A stretch of 64,000 nt of DNA, from positions 124,001 through 188,000 of the forward strand of contig PHCX01000006.1 in the NCBI GenBank assembly GCA_002842435.1, written 5' to 3'. The DNA is from Betaproteobacteria bacterium HGW-Betaproteobacteria-1. GTDB taxonomy: Bacteria > Pseudomonadota > Gammaproteobacteria > Burkholderiales > Methylophilaceae. The notes under the pieces were generated by a model. The model did not search any database. It was not told where the DNA came from and saw only the letters and a program-made list of their open reading frames with translations. The position numbers and the translations under genes were made by a program. Positions 49,764 to 57,762 of the stretch are shown piece by piece (the first letter of the stretch is position 1; each line of letters starts with the position of its first letter).

Positions 49764-49944
49764 AATAAATATAATCATATATATATGGATATTTATTAAT
49801 AATATGAATTAAATATAACGGTCATTTTAATTGCCTCCTTAAGTCATATAAGGGAAAATTGCGCGATTCCTACGAGAGCTGTCGCTACCGACAGCTCCAT
49901 CATTAGTAGTTTCGTCCAGAATATAAAGCCAATAAGGAGGTGCC

Positions 49945-50619
49945 ATGCAAAACCAGATAGATATTTTTCTGATGTCGTTGAATGATTTCTGGGGGCAGGT
50001 GGCTACGTTTTTCCCTAAACTGCTTGCAGTAATTGTCATCCTGTTCTTCGGCTGGCTCTGTGCCAAAGCTTCATGTGTCATAGTCAAGCGCATCCTCGGA
50101 TTCCTGCGTTTCGATCAGTTTGCCGACCGGTCCGGCCTGGAACATTTCCTTAGCCATAGCGGCGTGGATCTTACGCTGAGCGGTGTTATCAGCATGGTTG
50201 TCTACTGGCTGGTGATTCTGCTGTTTGTGATCACAGGGGCCAACTCGTTGGGCCTGACGGAAGTGGCCGGCATGCTGAATTCACTGGCTAATTACTTGCC
50301 CAGGATCATTGTCGCCATCCTGATCCTGATCTTCGGTACCTTGCTGGCCAGATTCGTTAACCGGTTGGTTTTCGCATGGCTACACGGCATCAAGTTTGAA
50401 GGGGCGCTGGCAATCAGCACGACAGCAGAATACGCGATTCAGATATTTGCCTTGTTCGTTGCCTTGGAGCAATTGGGTATCGGTACGCAACTCCTGACAG
50501 CGCTATTCGTCATTGTCTTCGGTGCGGTGTTTCTGGCGCTGGCAATTGCATTCGGTTTAGGAGGCAGGGATCGGGCGGCTCGCATCATTGATCAGCTTGA
50601 TAAATCCAAGAAGTCCTGA
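49945..50619 (+). CDS. Small mechanosensitive-channel-like membrane protein (conserved TM helix family)
   Basis: 224 aa with about five hydrophobic helices and no cytosolic beta domain. LPRIIVAILILIFGTLLARF and the C-terminal LALAIAFGLGGRDRAARIID are typical of the TM-helix-repeat group related to MscS. It may be a partial channel or a regulator; gating is not shown. AAGGAGG precedes the ATG. A 180-bp AT-rich gap lies before it. Confidence 0.85.
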   Translation: MQNQIDIFLMSLNDFWGQVATFFPKLLAVIVILFFGWLCAKASCVIVKRILGFLRFDQFADRSGLEHFLSHSGVDLTLSGVISMVVYWLVILLFVITGANSLGLTEVAGMLNSLANYLPRIIVAILILIFGTLLARFVNRLVFAWLHGIKFEGALAISTTAEYAIQIFALFVALEQLGIGTQLLTALFVIVFGAVFLALAIAFGLGGRDRAARIIDQLDKSKKS

Positions 50620-50642
50620 TAAGTCTCAATAAAATGCCAAAG

Positions 50643-50677
50643 CGCCCATGACGCCTGTATGGCCTTATGGGCGTTTT
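50643..50677 (+). terminator. Terminator after the MscS-like gene
   Basis: CGCCCAT (50643-50649) pairs with ATGGGCG (50667-50673), followed by TTTT. The loop is long (17 nt) but can pair further. It lies 24 bases past the gene end. Confidence 0.7.
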
Positions 50678-50831
50678 AGTATTCACAGCTTAGTTAATCT
50701 TTTGTTGTTGATTCGTATCTGTTTCTAAATAACTCTCTGCTGACTCTATTATTTTTTACGGCAGGAGATATCTACCATGCGTCGTTCAGGCGTCAGCGGT
50801 ACGGTATCGATCCATTCCACGAAGTGTAAGA

Positions 50832-51053
50832 TTATGTATCGGAAGTCGCACAATTAATTTTGATACGGTAATCAACATCATTGGATCTGACGTTTGCATA
50901 TCGAAATTGTCCATGACCTGTTATTGAGTTCTTATCAATGAACATATTCTCACCAAGATTTATATAATTTCCCTTGTTATTTTTGTATGTGAAATCTGCG
51001 TCTGCTGCTGGGCTATATAGCAGGGTTGTTATTGTAATTAGTAGCCATTTCAT
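50832..51053 (-). CDS. Small secreted protein, possibly remnant of a surface-adhesin-E-like gene
   Basis: 73 aa, AT-rich compared with its neighbours. A signal peptide (MKWLLITITTLLYSPAADAD) is followed by NYINLGENMFIDKNSITG, a pattern like the surface-adhesin protein E family. It stops after NCATSDT, shorter than the family. In another minus-strand frame, bases about 50749-50830 encode FVEWIDTVPLTPERRMVDIS with GC-rich codon use, ending in CRKK and stop. The two may be parts of one gene broken by a frameshift or internal deletion. The function is unknown. Confidence 0.4.
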   Translation of the reverse strand: MKWLLITITTLLYSPAADADFTYKNNKGNYINLGENMFIDKNSITGHGQFRYANVRSNDVDYRIKINCATSDT

Positions 51054-51126
51054 AAAATCTTCCTGATATTTAACATTACTGACGAGCCAATATTACCAGT
51101 TGGTAGATGTTATTTGAAGTTACATG

Positions 51127-51154
51127 GTTTTACATAATATACATTATGCGAAGT
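51127..51154 (-). other. Chromosome-dimer resolution site dif
   Basis: On the minus strand the 28 bp read as a XerC arm ACTTCGCATAA, then the 6-bp centre TGTATA, then a XerD arm TTATGTAAAAC. The centre and most arm positions match the E. coli and Neisseria dif sites I remember (about 25 of 28 for Neisseria). XerCD would resolve chromosome dimers here under FtsK control, placing this part of the window at the replication terminus. It is also the left boundary of the element at 51127-52681. Confidence 0.9.
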
Positions 51155-51399
51155 CAAAGGCAGTGCGAAAATACGACAAAAATGTCGCATACTTTACGTG
51201 TAACTGGACACGTAAAGTTTTCTGGAAGCCCTGTCTGACCGCATAAACGAGTCTCACCCCTCGCAAGAAAACCCGCCTGAATCGCGCTCCGGTGAGCGCT
51301 GATTTGGCGGGTTTTATCTCCCCCTTTCCGGAAAAGTTTTCCATCGGTGTTTGATGATGGCGCAAGCAACTCGCGCCCAACCTTTACAACTGATTGGAG
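51155..51399. repeat. Element leader, copy 1 (structured non-coding region)
   Basis: This stretch begins at the dif site and ends at the ribosome-binding site of the 103-aa gene. It is repeated at 52682-52952. Hairpins: CGACA/TGTCG (51174-51187); CTTTACGTGT/ACACGTAAAG (51192-51217) with loop AACTGG; a two-level hairpin at 51268-51315 with outer AAAACCCGCC/GGCGGGTTTT and inner GCGCT/AGCGC; and GGAAAA/TTTTCC at about 51330-51342. The last 60 identical bases (51307-51366) match copy 2 exactly. It may be an origin, a packaging or conversion signal, or a 5' regulatory RNA. Confidence 0.8.
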
Positions 51400-51405
51400 A
51401 ACGAC

Positions 51406-51717
51406 ATGCGATACCGTACCAACGATGCACCCGATAGCAAGAAAGTCCGCATTGAACTGACGATGCGCCAGGTCAAGATGTTGGAAAGACTGGCCCAGAC
51501 CACCTTGCAGGAAGTCATGGACTTTGGCGAATACGATGGATTCACCGCCAAGGCACTGGAAAAGCTCTGTGACCGATTTTGGGATATTACCCATATCCCA
51601 ATGACCCCAGAGGAAGAAGAAGCCGCCACAGGTGATTGGGTGAAGTCGTTCACCCATAAAGACTTTGTCCGCGCGCATGGCTTCGACCCCTACGCAGGAA
51701 AGGAGGTCCAATCATGA
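51406..51717 (+). CDS. Element gene 1: unknown 103-aa protein
   Basis: Start ATG at 51406, six bases after GGAGA. Helical and acidic, with KKVRIELTMRQVKMLERLAQ near the N-terminus and TPEEEEAATGDWVKSF later; it ends GFDPYAGKEVQS. No known family is recognised. Its stop overlaps the next gene by 4 bp, so the three element genes form one operon. As the first gene of a tiny Xer-dependent element it could act in replication or excision control, but nothing in the sequence proves this. Confidence 0.75.
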   Translation: MRYRTNDAPDSKKVRIELTMRQVKMLERLAQTTLQEVMDFGEYDGFTAKALEKLCDRFWDITHIPMTPEEEEAATGDWVKSFTHKDFVRAHGFDPYAGKEVQS

Positions 51718-51974
51718 GACGTTCCGCGCTGCATGATGATGGCATCGGTGATAAAGGCTTGAGTGTGAGCAGCTTCGCCGAGCGTTTCAACCTTCGGATT
51801 GCTCATGTGCAACGGCTCTGCCGTGAAGGGAAAATATTCGGAGCACGCAAACACCCTCTGACCAAGCAATGGTGGATTTACCCGCCTGCAAAGCTGCTAT
51901 GCCAGCCAAGAAAGCGAAACGTCGGTGGATCGACCGTGAGCAGTTCCAGGTCGCCCGCCGTCGTGCTGGTCTAG
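51714..51974 (+). CDS. Element gene 2: excisionase-like helix-turn-helix protein
   Basis: 86 aa. SVSSFAERFNLRIAHVQRLC is a MerR/Xis-type helix-turn-helix, followed by a wing (GKIFGARKHPLTKQWWIYP), as in AlpA/excisionase proteins. The last ~25 residues overlap the start of the next gene in another frame. It probably binds the leader or att region to regulate the element's genes or direct recombination. It starts on the stop codon of gene 1. Confidence 0.75.
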   Translation: MRRSALHDDGIGDKGLSVSSFAERFNLRIAHVQRLCREGKIFGARKHPLTKQWWIYPPAKLLCQPRKRNVGGSTVSSSRSPAVVLV

Positions 51975-52519
51975 ACGTGGTGGATGCAGCCGACATGCTG
52001 GGCGTTACCGAGCGCACCATTCGCAACTGGGAGAACGGCACCTGTGCTATCCCGTACGCCGCCTTTCGCGTCGTCCGGCTGGCTGCTGGTTATCAACTCT
52101 TGGGCGATGAATGGGAAGGCTGGACGCTCTGGCGTGGCAGGCTGTGGACACCGGAGAACCGTAGCTTCATGCCTCACGAACTGCGGTATATCGCCAACTA
52201 CCTGTGGATGGCGCGGGATTGGATACGGGAGAGAAAGGCGGCTAGCGCCGCCGCTGCTGACGCAGCCAACCCCCCTATTTCCGAGGTTTCACCAGTGGCA
52301 GGCGCAAAGGCAAGCACGCCGCCCCCCGCTTCGCGGGTGCCCCCCGTCGTGTCGGGCGTCCGCCCTTTGCGGGTGCCGTCCGGTGGAACTGGAACGGCTG
52401 CCGGTCTACAGGAAAAACCCCTCATTGGTGAGAACGCAGAAAAACCGTCCCATTTTAGGACTATTGACGCGTCGCAGAAAATCGCGGCTAATGATGGCAG
52501 CTATCGGGAGGTGCTTTAG
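51899..52519 (+). CDS. xafT: Element gene 3: VC1465/XafT-family Xer recombination activation factor
   Basis: 206 aa from the ATG at 51899 (an ATG at 51869 would add 10 residues). The helix-turn-helix VVDAADMLGVTERTIRNWEN is followed by CAIPYAAFRVVRLAAGYQLL, WEGWTLWRGRLWTPENRSF and HELRYIANYLWMARDW, the DUF3653 pattern of phage and IMEX proteins. In Vibrio cholerae, XafT activates XerD directly so that recombination at dif needs no FtsK. The C-terminal ~90 residues are Ala/Pro-rich and low in complexity. Overlap with gene 2 is 76 bp. Confidence 0.85.
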   Translation: MPAKKAKRRWIDREQFQVARRRAGLDVVDAADMLGVTERTIRNWENGTCAIPYAAFRVVRLAAGYQLLGDEWEGWTLWRGRLWTPENRSFMPHELRYIANYLWMARDWIRERKAASAAAADAANPPISEVSPVAGAKASTPPPASRVPPVVSGVRPLRVPSGGTGTAAGLQEKPLIGENAEKPSHFRTIDASQKIAANDGSYREVL

Positions 52520-52653
52520 TTCAAATTTGGGCTGAAAACCCTCAAACCCGCATGGAATCTGGCTGCGGGAGCCTGTGGATAACTTTTTAGGGAAATCGGG
52601 TTATCGAAGGTGTGAAAATCGGTATGGCAAATCGGGCTAGAAGCCTTGTCGTT
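52520..52653. other. Element 3' region between xafT and the half-dif
   Basis: 134 bases with no gene. It contains one perfect DnaA-box-like sequence at 52574-52582 (TGTGGATAA, i.e. TTATCCACA on the minus strand) and several AATCGGG/AAATCGG direct motifs at about 52592-52637. This could be an origin or host-factor site, but a single box may be chance. Confidence 0.4.
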
Positions 52654-52681
52654 ATTGGGTTTGCTATACATTATGCGAAGT
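52654..52681 (-). other. Half-dif (attP-type site) at the right end of the element
   Basis: On the minus strand the XerC arm ACTTCGCATAA and centre TGTATA are identical to the dif at 51127-51154 (17 bases). The position of the XerD arm reads GCAAACCCAAT and has no resemblance to it. TLC-phi attachment sites likewise lack a proper XerD site. Confidence 0.85.
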
Positions 52682-52952
52682 CGCAGAATCCGTTTTTTAC
52701 TCCGTCATTGGATGCTAATTATGGACAAAAATGTCCGTTACTTTACGTGTAACTGGACACGTAAAGTTTTTCAGAAGCCCTGTCTGACCGAATAAACGAG
52801 CTTTACCCCTCCCAAGAAAACCCGCCCGAATCGCGCACCGGTGTGCGCACCGGTGTGCGCTGATTTTGCGGGTTTTATCTCCCCCTTTCCGGAAAAGTTT
52901 TCCATCGGTGTTTGATGATGGCGCAAGTAAGTCGCCAACCTTACGATGGAGA
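52682..52952. repeat. Element leader, copy 2 (remnant of an earlier element)
   Basis: Homologous to 51155-51399. The hairpin at 52723-52736 is GGACA/TGTCC against CGACA/TGTCG in copy 1. CTTTACGTGT/ACACGTAAAG at 52741-52766 is unchanged. The large hairpin at 52817-52876 has a duplicated ACCGGTGTGCGC and inner arms GCGCAC/GTGCGC. Similarity fades at GGAGA (about 52948-52952), the equivalent of the gene 1 ribosome-binding site. No element genes follow; the copy runs into the 3' end of the P-type ATPase gene, supplying its last codons and stop. Confidence 0.8.
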
Positions 52953-55775
52953 GGCTTTTTTATTGATTACCAATTTGCGCAATTCGTTAAGCCAGAGTAC
53001 TGAACTGGCAACGATTCCACAGATTAACCAGTCGCCAGCAGTAAGACTGGTTGTGCCGAAAGCTTCTTGCAGGAACGGCAGGTAGATCACCAAAGCTTGC
53101 ATCAAAAGTGAAAGCACGACAGCTCCCCATAACCACGTGTTTGAAAACAGTCCGACGAACGCACTGTGCTCATCTGAGCGTGCGTTGAACACGGTGAACA
53201 ACGAGAAGAAAACCAGTGTGGTAAAAGCCATGGTCTGCGCATAGCGCATGTCGCCGGTGCCTTCGATCAGGCCACCCGGTAGTGAGGCGTCGAGTACGAG
53301 TAGCGTCCCGATGGCTGTAATGATTCCGATGAAGAAGATACCAGCCCACATGCGCCTGGTGATTACGCCTTCATCACGTGGGCGCGGCTGATCTGTCATA
53401 GCATCAGGGTCGGCAGGATCAATCCCCAGTGCGAGCGCAGGTGCTCCATCGGTGACCATGTTGACCCAAAGGATCTGCGTCGCCAGTAGCGGCAATACAA
53501 CACTGCTCGTGCCGACGGGTACCAACCCGATAATATCCGCCAGCAATACGCCAAAGAACATGGTCAGCACCTCACCCATGTTTGACGAAAGCAGGTAACG
53601 CAGGAATTTCCTGATGTTCGAGAAGATGGCGCGCCCTTCTTCAACCGCTGCGACAATTGAGGCGAAGTTGTCGTCCGCCAGCACGATATCTGCAGCTTCC
53701 CTCGACACATCCGTGCCTGTGATGCCCATTGCTACGCCGATATCGGCCGATTTGAGTGCTGGCGCATCGTTCACGCCGTCGCCAGTCATCGCTACGATTG
53801 CGCCATCGTGCTGCAAGGCTTTGACAATACGCAACTTGTGCTCAGGGTTGACCCTGGCAAAAACCGAGACTTTCTGGATAGCGCGTCTGAATACCTCGTC
53901 CGGCATTTTATCGATCTCGGCACCAGTGATAGCGCGTTCCTCATCTGTGATGCCAAGTTCAGCACCGATAATTGCGGCAGTCACCGGGTGGTCGCCGGTG
54001 ATCATGATGGCGCGTATCCCTGCTGCCCTGGCGCGGGCGACTGCTTCCTTTGCTTCCTCACGCGGCGGGTCTATCATGCCGATCAAGCCGGCGAATGCCA
54101 GATCCTGTTCGTAATGTTCCCCTATCTCGCCGGCTTCAAATTCGACGATTGACAAGGTGCGTACAGCAACTCCCAATACACGCAAAGCCTCTCGCGCCAG
54201 ACCATCGTTGAGCCTCAATATCTCAGCACGTCGAGCTTCAGTTAACGGGCGGGAGCCATCGCCTAACAGTTCTCGAGTGCACCGGGCAAGCAGTACGTCA
54301 GGCGCGCCTTTAGTGAAAACAACCACATGCTCCTGTCGTTGTATATCGGTATTAATGGTCGTCATCAGCTTGCGCTCGGAAGAGAAAGGTATCTCGCCGA
54401 TGCGTTGAAAGCGACTGTCGAGCATCTCGTCTTGTAAGCCTGCCTTGCGAGCCGCAACTATCAGTGCGCCTTCGGTCGGGTCACCCTGCACTGTCCACTG
54501 GTCATTGTGTTGCAGCAATACGGCATTGGTAGCGCGGTCTCCCACGGTGAGTGCGCGCTCTAGTTCGATACGCAGAACATCATCTATTTTCTGCACTGTT
54601 TCGTCATGGATATCATCTCGCTGCACAGTGACTTCGCCTTCAGGTGAATATCCAGTGCCACCCAGGTTCACGCGCCCGCTTGCCGTTACGACCGCACGCA
54701 CGGTCATCTCATTTCTGGTCAGTGTGCCGGTCTTGTCTGAGGCAATCACACTGGCTGAGCCTAGTGTCTCAACTGCAGTAAGGTGGCGCACGATTGCATT
54801 TCTCTTTGCCATGCGCTGTACGCCCAGGGCGAGTACGGCAGTCACTACTGCAGGCAGGCCTTCCGGAACTGCGGCCACTGCAAGTGCCACACCAAGTATC
54901 AGGACATCGAACAAGGCCGGGATTCCCTGGACGTCACCTATAATAAGAATCGTCGCGATCATTACCAGCGCAATGGCAATGACGACACCGCCTAGCAGCT
55001 TGCCAACACGGGCCAGTTCTTTCTGCAATGGTGTGGTTTCGGCCGGAGCATCTTTCAGCATCCCGGCGATTTGCCCCATCTGTGTCTGCATGCCGGTGGC
55101 CGTGACCACTGCCCTGCCCCGTCCATAACTTGCCGCCGTGCCACTGAAGATCATGTTCTGGCGGTCACCGATCGAGACTTCTTCCATGATTGGCTCAGGG
55201 TCCTTGGATTCCGGCAGGCTTTCGCCAGTAAGAGTTGCTTCCGAAGTCTGCAGCGCGGCCGACTGTATCAATCGCGCATCGGCCGGGATGGTGTCGCCTT
55301 CTTCAACCAGTATGATGTCGCCAACGACCACCTCTGTAGCAGGAATGGATTTCCTTGCACCATCACGAATGACAACGGCTTGTGCAGCCGCCATCTGTTT
55401 CAGTGCGGCCACCGCCTGCTCTGCTCGTGACTGCTGGATATAACCCATCAAGGCGTTAAGCAGGACAATGGCCAGAATCGCGATGGCTTCATAAGGCAAT
55501 GCGGAATCACGCTCAAACAGCCACAGGCCGGCAGAAATTACCGTTGCGGCCAGTAACAGGATAACCAGCGGTTCCTTGAATTGGGAAATGAGCCTGAGCC
55601 AGGCAGGAACTTTCTTTTCGACGGGGAGTTCATTTCGGCCATGACTTTCAAGCCGCGTCCGTGCCTCTTCCTCGCTCAGGCCAAGCCGCGCATCCGAGCC
55701 GAGGGCTGTCAGCACTTCCTCATGCTGCAATCGATAGGCAGCTATCACTTTACGCTGCAATCTCTCTGCGCCCAC
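52941..55775 (-). CDS. Cation-transporting P-type ATPase (P2A, Ca2+-ATPase-like)
   Basis: 944 aa. Motifs in order: TGESLPESKDPE (actuator domain), PEGLP in the fourth membrane helix, the phosphorylated Asp in SDKTGTLTRNEMT, KGAPDVLLARC, MITGDHPVTA and MTGDGVNDAPALKSADIGVA. Helices at the C-terminus include TQILWVNMVTDGAPALALG. This is the bacterial SERCA/PMR1-type pump for Ca2+ or Mn2+. The final residues (about SPS and stop) are encoded inside leader copy 2, so the C-terminus may have been altered by an old insertion. Length is normal for the family. Confidence 0.93.
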   Translation of the reverse strand: MGAERLQRKVIAAYRLQHEEVLTALGSDARLGLSEEEARTRLESHGRNELPVEKKVPAWLRLISQFKEPLVILLLAATVISAGLWLFERDSALPYEAIAILAIVLLNALMGYIQQSRAEQAVAALKQMAAAQAVVIRDGARKSIPATEVVVGDIILVEEGDTIPADARLIQSAALQTSEATLTGESLPESKDPEPIMEEVSIGDRQNMIFSGTAASYGRGRAVVTATGMQTQMGQIAGMLKDAPAETTPLQKELARVGKLLGGVVIAIALVMIATILIIGDVQGIPALFDVLILGVALAVAAVPEGLPAVVTAVLALGVQRMAKRNAIVRHLTAVETLGSASVIASDKTGTLTRNEMTVRAVVTASGRVNLGGTGYSPEGEVTVQRDDIHDETVQKIDDVLRIELERALTVGDRATNAVLLQHNDQWTVQGDPTEGALIVAARKAGLQDEMLDSRFQRIGEIPFSSERKLMTTINTDIQRQEHVVVFTKGAPDVLLARCTRELLGDGSRPLTEARRAEILRLNDGLAREALRVLGVAVRTLSIVEFEAGEIGEHYEQDLAFAGLIGMIDPPREEAKEAVARARAAGIRAIMITGDHPVTAAIIGAELGITDEERAITGAEIDKMPDEVFRRAIQKVSVFARVNPEHKLRIVKALQHDGAIVAMTGDGVNDAPALKSADIGVAMGITGTDVSREAADIVLADDNFASIVAAVEEGRAIFSNIRKFLRYLLSSNMGEVLTMFFGVLLADIIGLVPVGTSSVVLPLLATQILWVNMVTDGAPALALGIDPADPDAMTDQPRPRDEGVITRRMWAGIFFIGIITAIGTLLVLDASLPGGLIEGTGDMRYAQTMAFTTLVFFSLFTVFNARSDEHSAFVGLFSNTWLWGAVVLSLLMQALVIYLPFLQEAFGTTSLTAGDWLICGIVASSVLWLNELRKLVINKKASPS

Positions 55776-56002
55776 TAACGCTTATCCTCTGCTCACCATG
55801 TTTTGCATGGTTTAAGGCTACTTCCTTAGGGAATCCATGGCAATCCATTGCATAAAATAAAGATATTGATCAATCACGTAGGTATTGCGTGGCTCTAACG
55901 CGTAGCGCCTTGCCAAGCAATAAACTATCATCAGGTTCTGATATAAAGCATCTATACTCGAAAGACTTCACCGGCACCTGAGGATAATCAAAGGTAAGAA
56001 TC
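55776..56002. other. Divergent intergenic region between the ATPase and glucan phosphorylase
   Basis: 227 bases with promoters presumed for both genes; no clear operator or RNA seen. The phosphorylase is preceded by AAAGGTAAGAATC. Confidence 0.4.
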
Positions 56003-57727
56003 ATGGATGGAAAAGACCACATAGCGTATTTCACTATGGAGATCGGGCTGGATGAAGCTATCCCGACCTATGCAGGTGGTCTTGGTATTCTCGCCGGTGA
56101 CACCGTACGTTCTGCTGCAGATCAGGGTATCCCGATGGTGGTTGTCACCCTGCTCCATCGCAAGGGTTACTTTCATCAGCATCTTGATGCCAACGGCTGG
56201 CAGAGCGAGGAGGACGTTTCCTGGCAGGTGGCGGACAAGTTGCAGGAGATGGAGCCGCGTTGTTCGATCGAGATCGAAGGGCGGGAAGTCAAGGTCAGGG
56301 CCTGGCGATATGAAGTCAAAGGCGTTGGCAATGATGTCGTGCCGGTGTATTTTCTCGATACCGACCTTGAAGAGAACAGCCCTGCAGACCGCACGATCAC
56401 TGACCATCTGTATGGCGGAGACATGCGTTACCGGCTATGCCAAGAGGCTGTGTTGGGTATCGCCGGTGTGCGCATGTTGCGGGCGCTGGGCTACAACGAG
56501 GTTCGCCGTTTCCACATGAACGAAGGGCATGCTGCCCTGCTTACGCTGGAGCTGGCCTATGAGCTCGCAGGACAGCTCTGGAATATGGACGACGCCTCAA
56601 CAAGACGCATGATCTCGCCTGAGATCGTGCAGATGGTCAAGCCCAAGTGCATCTTCACAACGCATACACCGGTGCCGGCCGGCCATGACAAATTCCCCAT
56701 GGAGCTGGTGCATCAGGTGATCACGGGCTACAAGGGCGTTTTCGCCGACTGTGAGCATGAGTTCTGCCTGAATGGCGAGCTGAACATGACTTATCTTGCG
56801 CTCGGCAACAGTTACTACATCAATGGCGTGGCCAAGAGTCATAGCCATACGGCGCAGCAGATGTTTGCCAAATACGACATTCGTTCGATTACCAACGGCG
56901 TGCATGCCGCCACTTGGGCGGCTCCAGCCTTTGCAGCGCTATTCGACAAACACATCCCCGGCTGGCGCGCAGACAGCGCCAGCTTGCGTTACGCGCTGAA
57001 TATTTCCAAGCGGGAAGTCATCATTGCGCATAACCAGGTCAAGAAAAACCTGATTGAACTGGTCAACAGGCTTACCGGGGAAAATTTCGATACCGATGTA
57101 TTTACAATCGGCTTCGCCCGCCGCGCTACGGTCTACAAACGTCCTGAATTGCTGTTCCAGGACGTGGAACAGCTGATCAAGATAGCGCAGCGCACCGGGC
57201 CGTTTCAGTTGATCTATGCCGGTAAGGCGCACCCGCAGGATGTTACAGGCAAGGAAGTCATTCGGCGTATCTACGAGATCAAGGAAAAACTCAAGGGCAG
57301 GATCAAGCTGGTTTATCTGGAGGATTACGATATCGGTCTGGCAAAAATGATGACGGCTGGCGTCGATCTCTGGCTTAACACACCACAGCCTCCTCTCGAG
57401 GCATCCGGTACCAGCGGCATGAAGGCAGCCGTCAATGGCGTGCCTTCATTGAGCATATTGGATGGATGGTGGGCTGAAGGGTGTATCGAAGGTGTGACGG
57501 GCTGGGCAATCGGCAATCACAGGGAGGCCAGCATACAAGGTGCGGATAACCGTGATGAAGATGCCGAGGCGCTATACAACAAGCTGGAGATGGTCATTCT
57601 GCCGATGTACTGCAATGAGCAGGACCGCTATGCCGAGGTGATGCGCCACGCCATTGCGCTCAATGCCTCCTTCTTCAATACCGAGCGCATGCTGTCGCAG
57701 TATATTGCCAAGGCCTATTTCAAATAA
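56003..57727 (+). CDS. Alpha-glucan phosphorylase (short form)
   Basis: 574 aa. IAYFTMEIGLDEAIPTYAGG and LGILAGDTVRSAADQGIP at the start, then FHMNEGHAALLTLELAYE, TTHTPVPAGHDKFP, and the PLP-site region GTSGMKAAVNGVPSLSILDG. This is the maltodextrin/glycogen phosphorylase family, which releases glucose-1-phosphate with PLP as cofactor. It is shorter than animal-type GlgP and resembles the thermophile-type forms. With UspA and alcohol dehydrogenase genes nearby it may belong to a stress or low-oxygen group, as seen in other proteobacteria. Confidence 0.9.
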   Translation: MDGKDHIAYFTMEIGLDEAIPTYAGGLGILAGDTVRSAADQGIPMVVVTLLHRKGYFHQHLDANGWQSEEDVSWQVADKLQEMEPRCSIEIEGREVKVRAWRYEVKGVGNDVVPVYFLDTDLEENSPADRTITDHLYGGDMRYRLCQEAVLGIAGVRMLRALGYNEVRRFHMNEGHAALLTLELAYELAGQLWNMDDASTRRMISPEIVQMVKPKCIFTTHTPVPAGHDKFPMELVHQVITGYKGVFADCEHEFCLNGELNMTYLALGNSYYINGVAKSHSHTAQQMFAKYDIRSITNGVHAATWAAPAFAALFDKHIPGWRADSASLRYALNISKREVIIAHNQVKKNLIELVNRLTGENFDTDVFTIGFARRATVYKRPELLFQDVEQLIKIAQRTGPFQLIYAGKAHPQDVTGKEVIRRIYEIKEKLKGRIKLVYLEDYDIGLAKMMTAGVDLWLNTPQPPLEASGTSGMKAAVNGVPSLSILDGWWAEGCIEGVTGWAIGNHREASIQGADNRDEDAEALYNKLEMVILPMYCNEQDRYAEVMRHAIALNASFFNTERMLSQYIAKAYFK

Positions 57728-57762
57728 TGTGTCTGGCTGCCTGATTGTCTGCTGCAGCCAGC

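Larger units (their letters stand above)
51127..52681. mobile_element. Minimal Xer-exploiting integrative element (IMEX) inserted at dif
   Basis: About 1.53 kb between a complete dif (51127-51154) and a half-dif (52654-52681) in the same orientation. Inside are a structured leader, a 103-aa unknown gene, an excisionase-like HTH gene and a XafT-like Xer activation factor. No integrase, replication initiator or coat gene is present. The design (own Xer activator, attachment site lacking a XerD arm) follows TLC-phi of Vibrio cholerae. Excision between the two sites would restore an intact dif. The assignment is an inference from sites and the xafT family. Confidence 0.82.

Noticed and set aside
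52321-52380. GC-rich repeats in the xafT 3' part as a CRISPR-like array
   Set aside because: They are irregular Pro/Val-Arg codons with a CGCTTCGCG hairpin; no regular repeat-spacer structure. No CRISPR array was seen anywhere.
51127-52952. Insertion sequence or composite transposon explanation for the direct repeats
   Set aside because: No transposase or terminal inverted repeats; the boundaries coincide with dif and half-dif instead.
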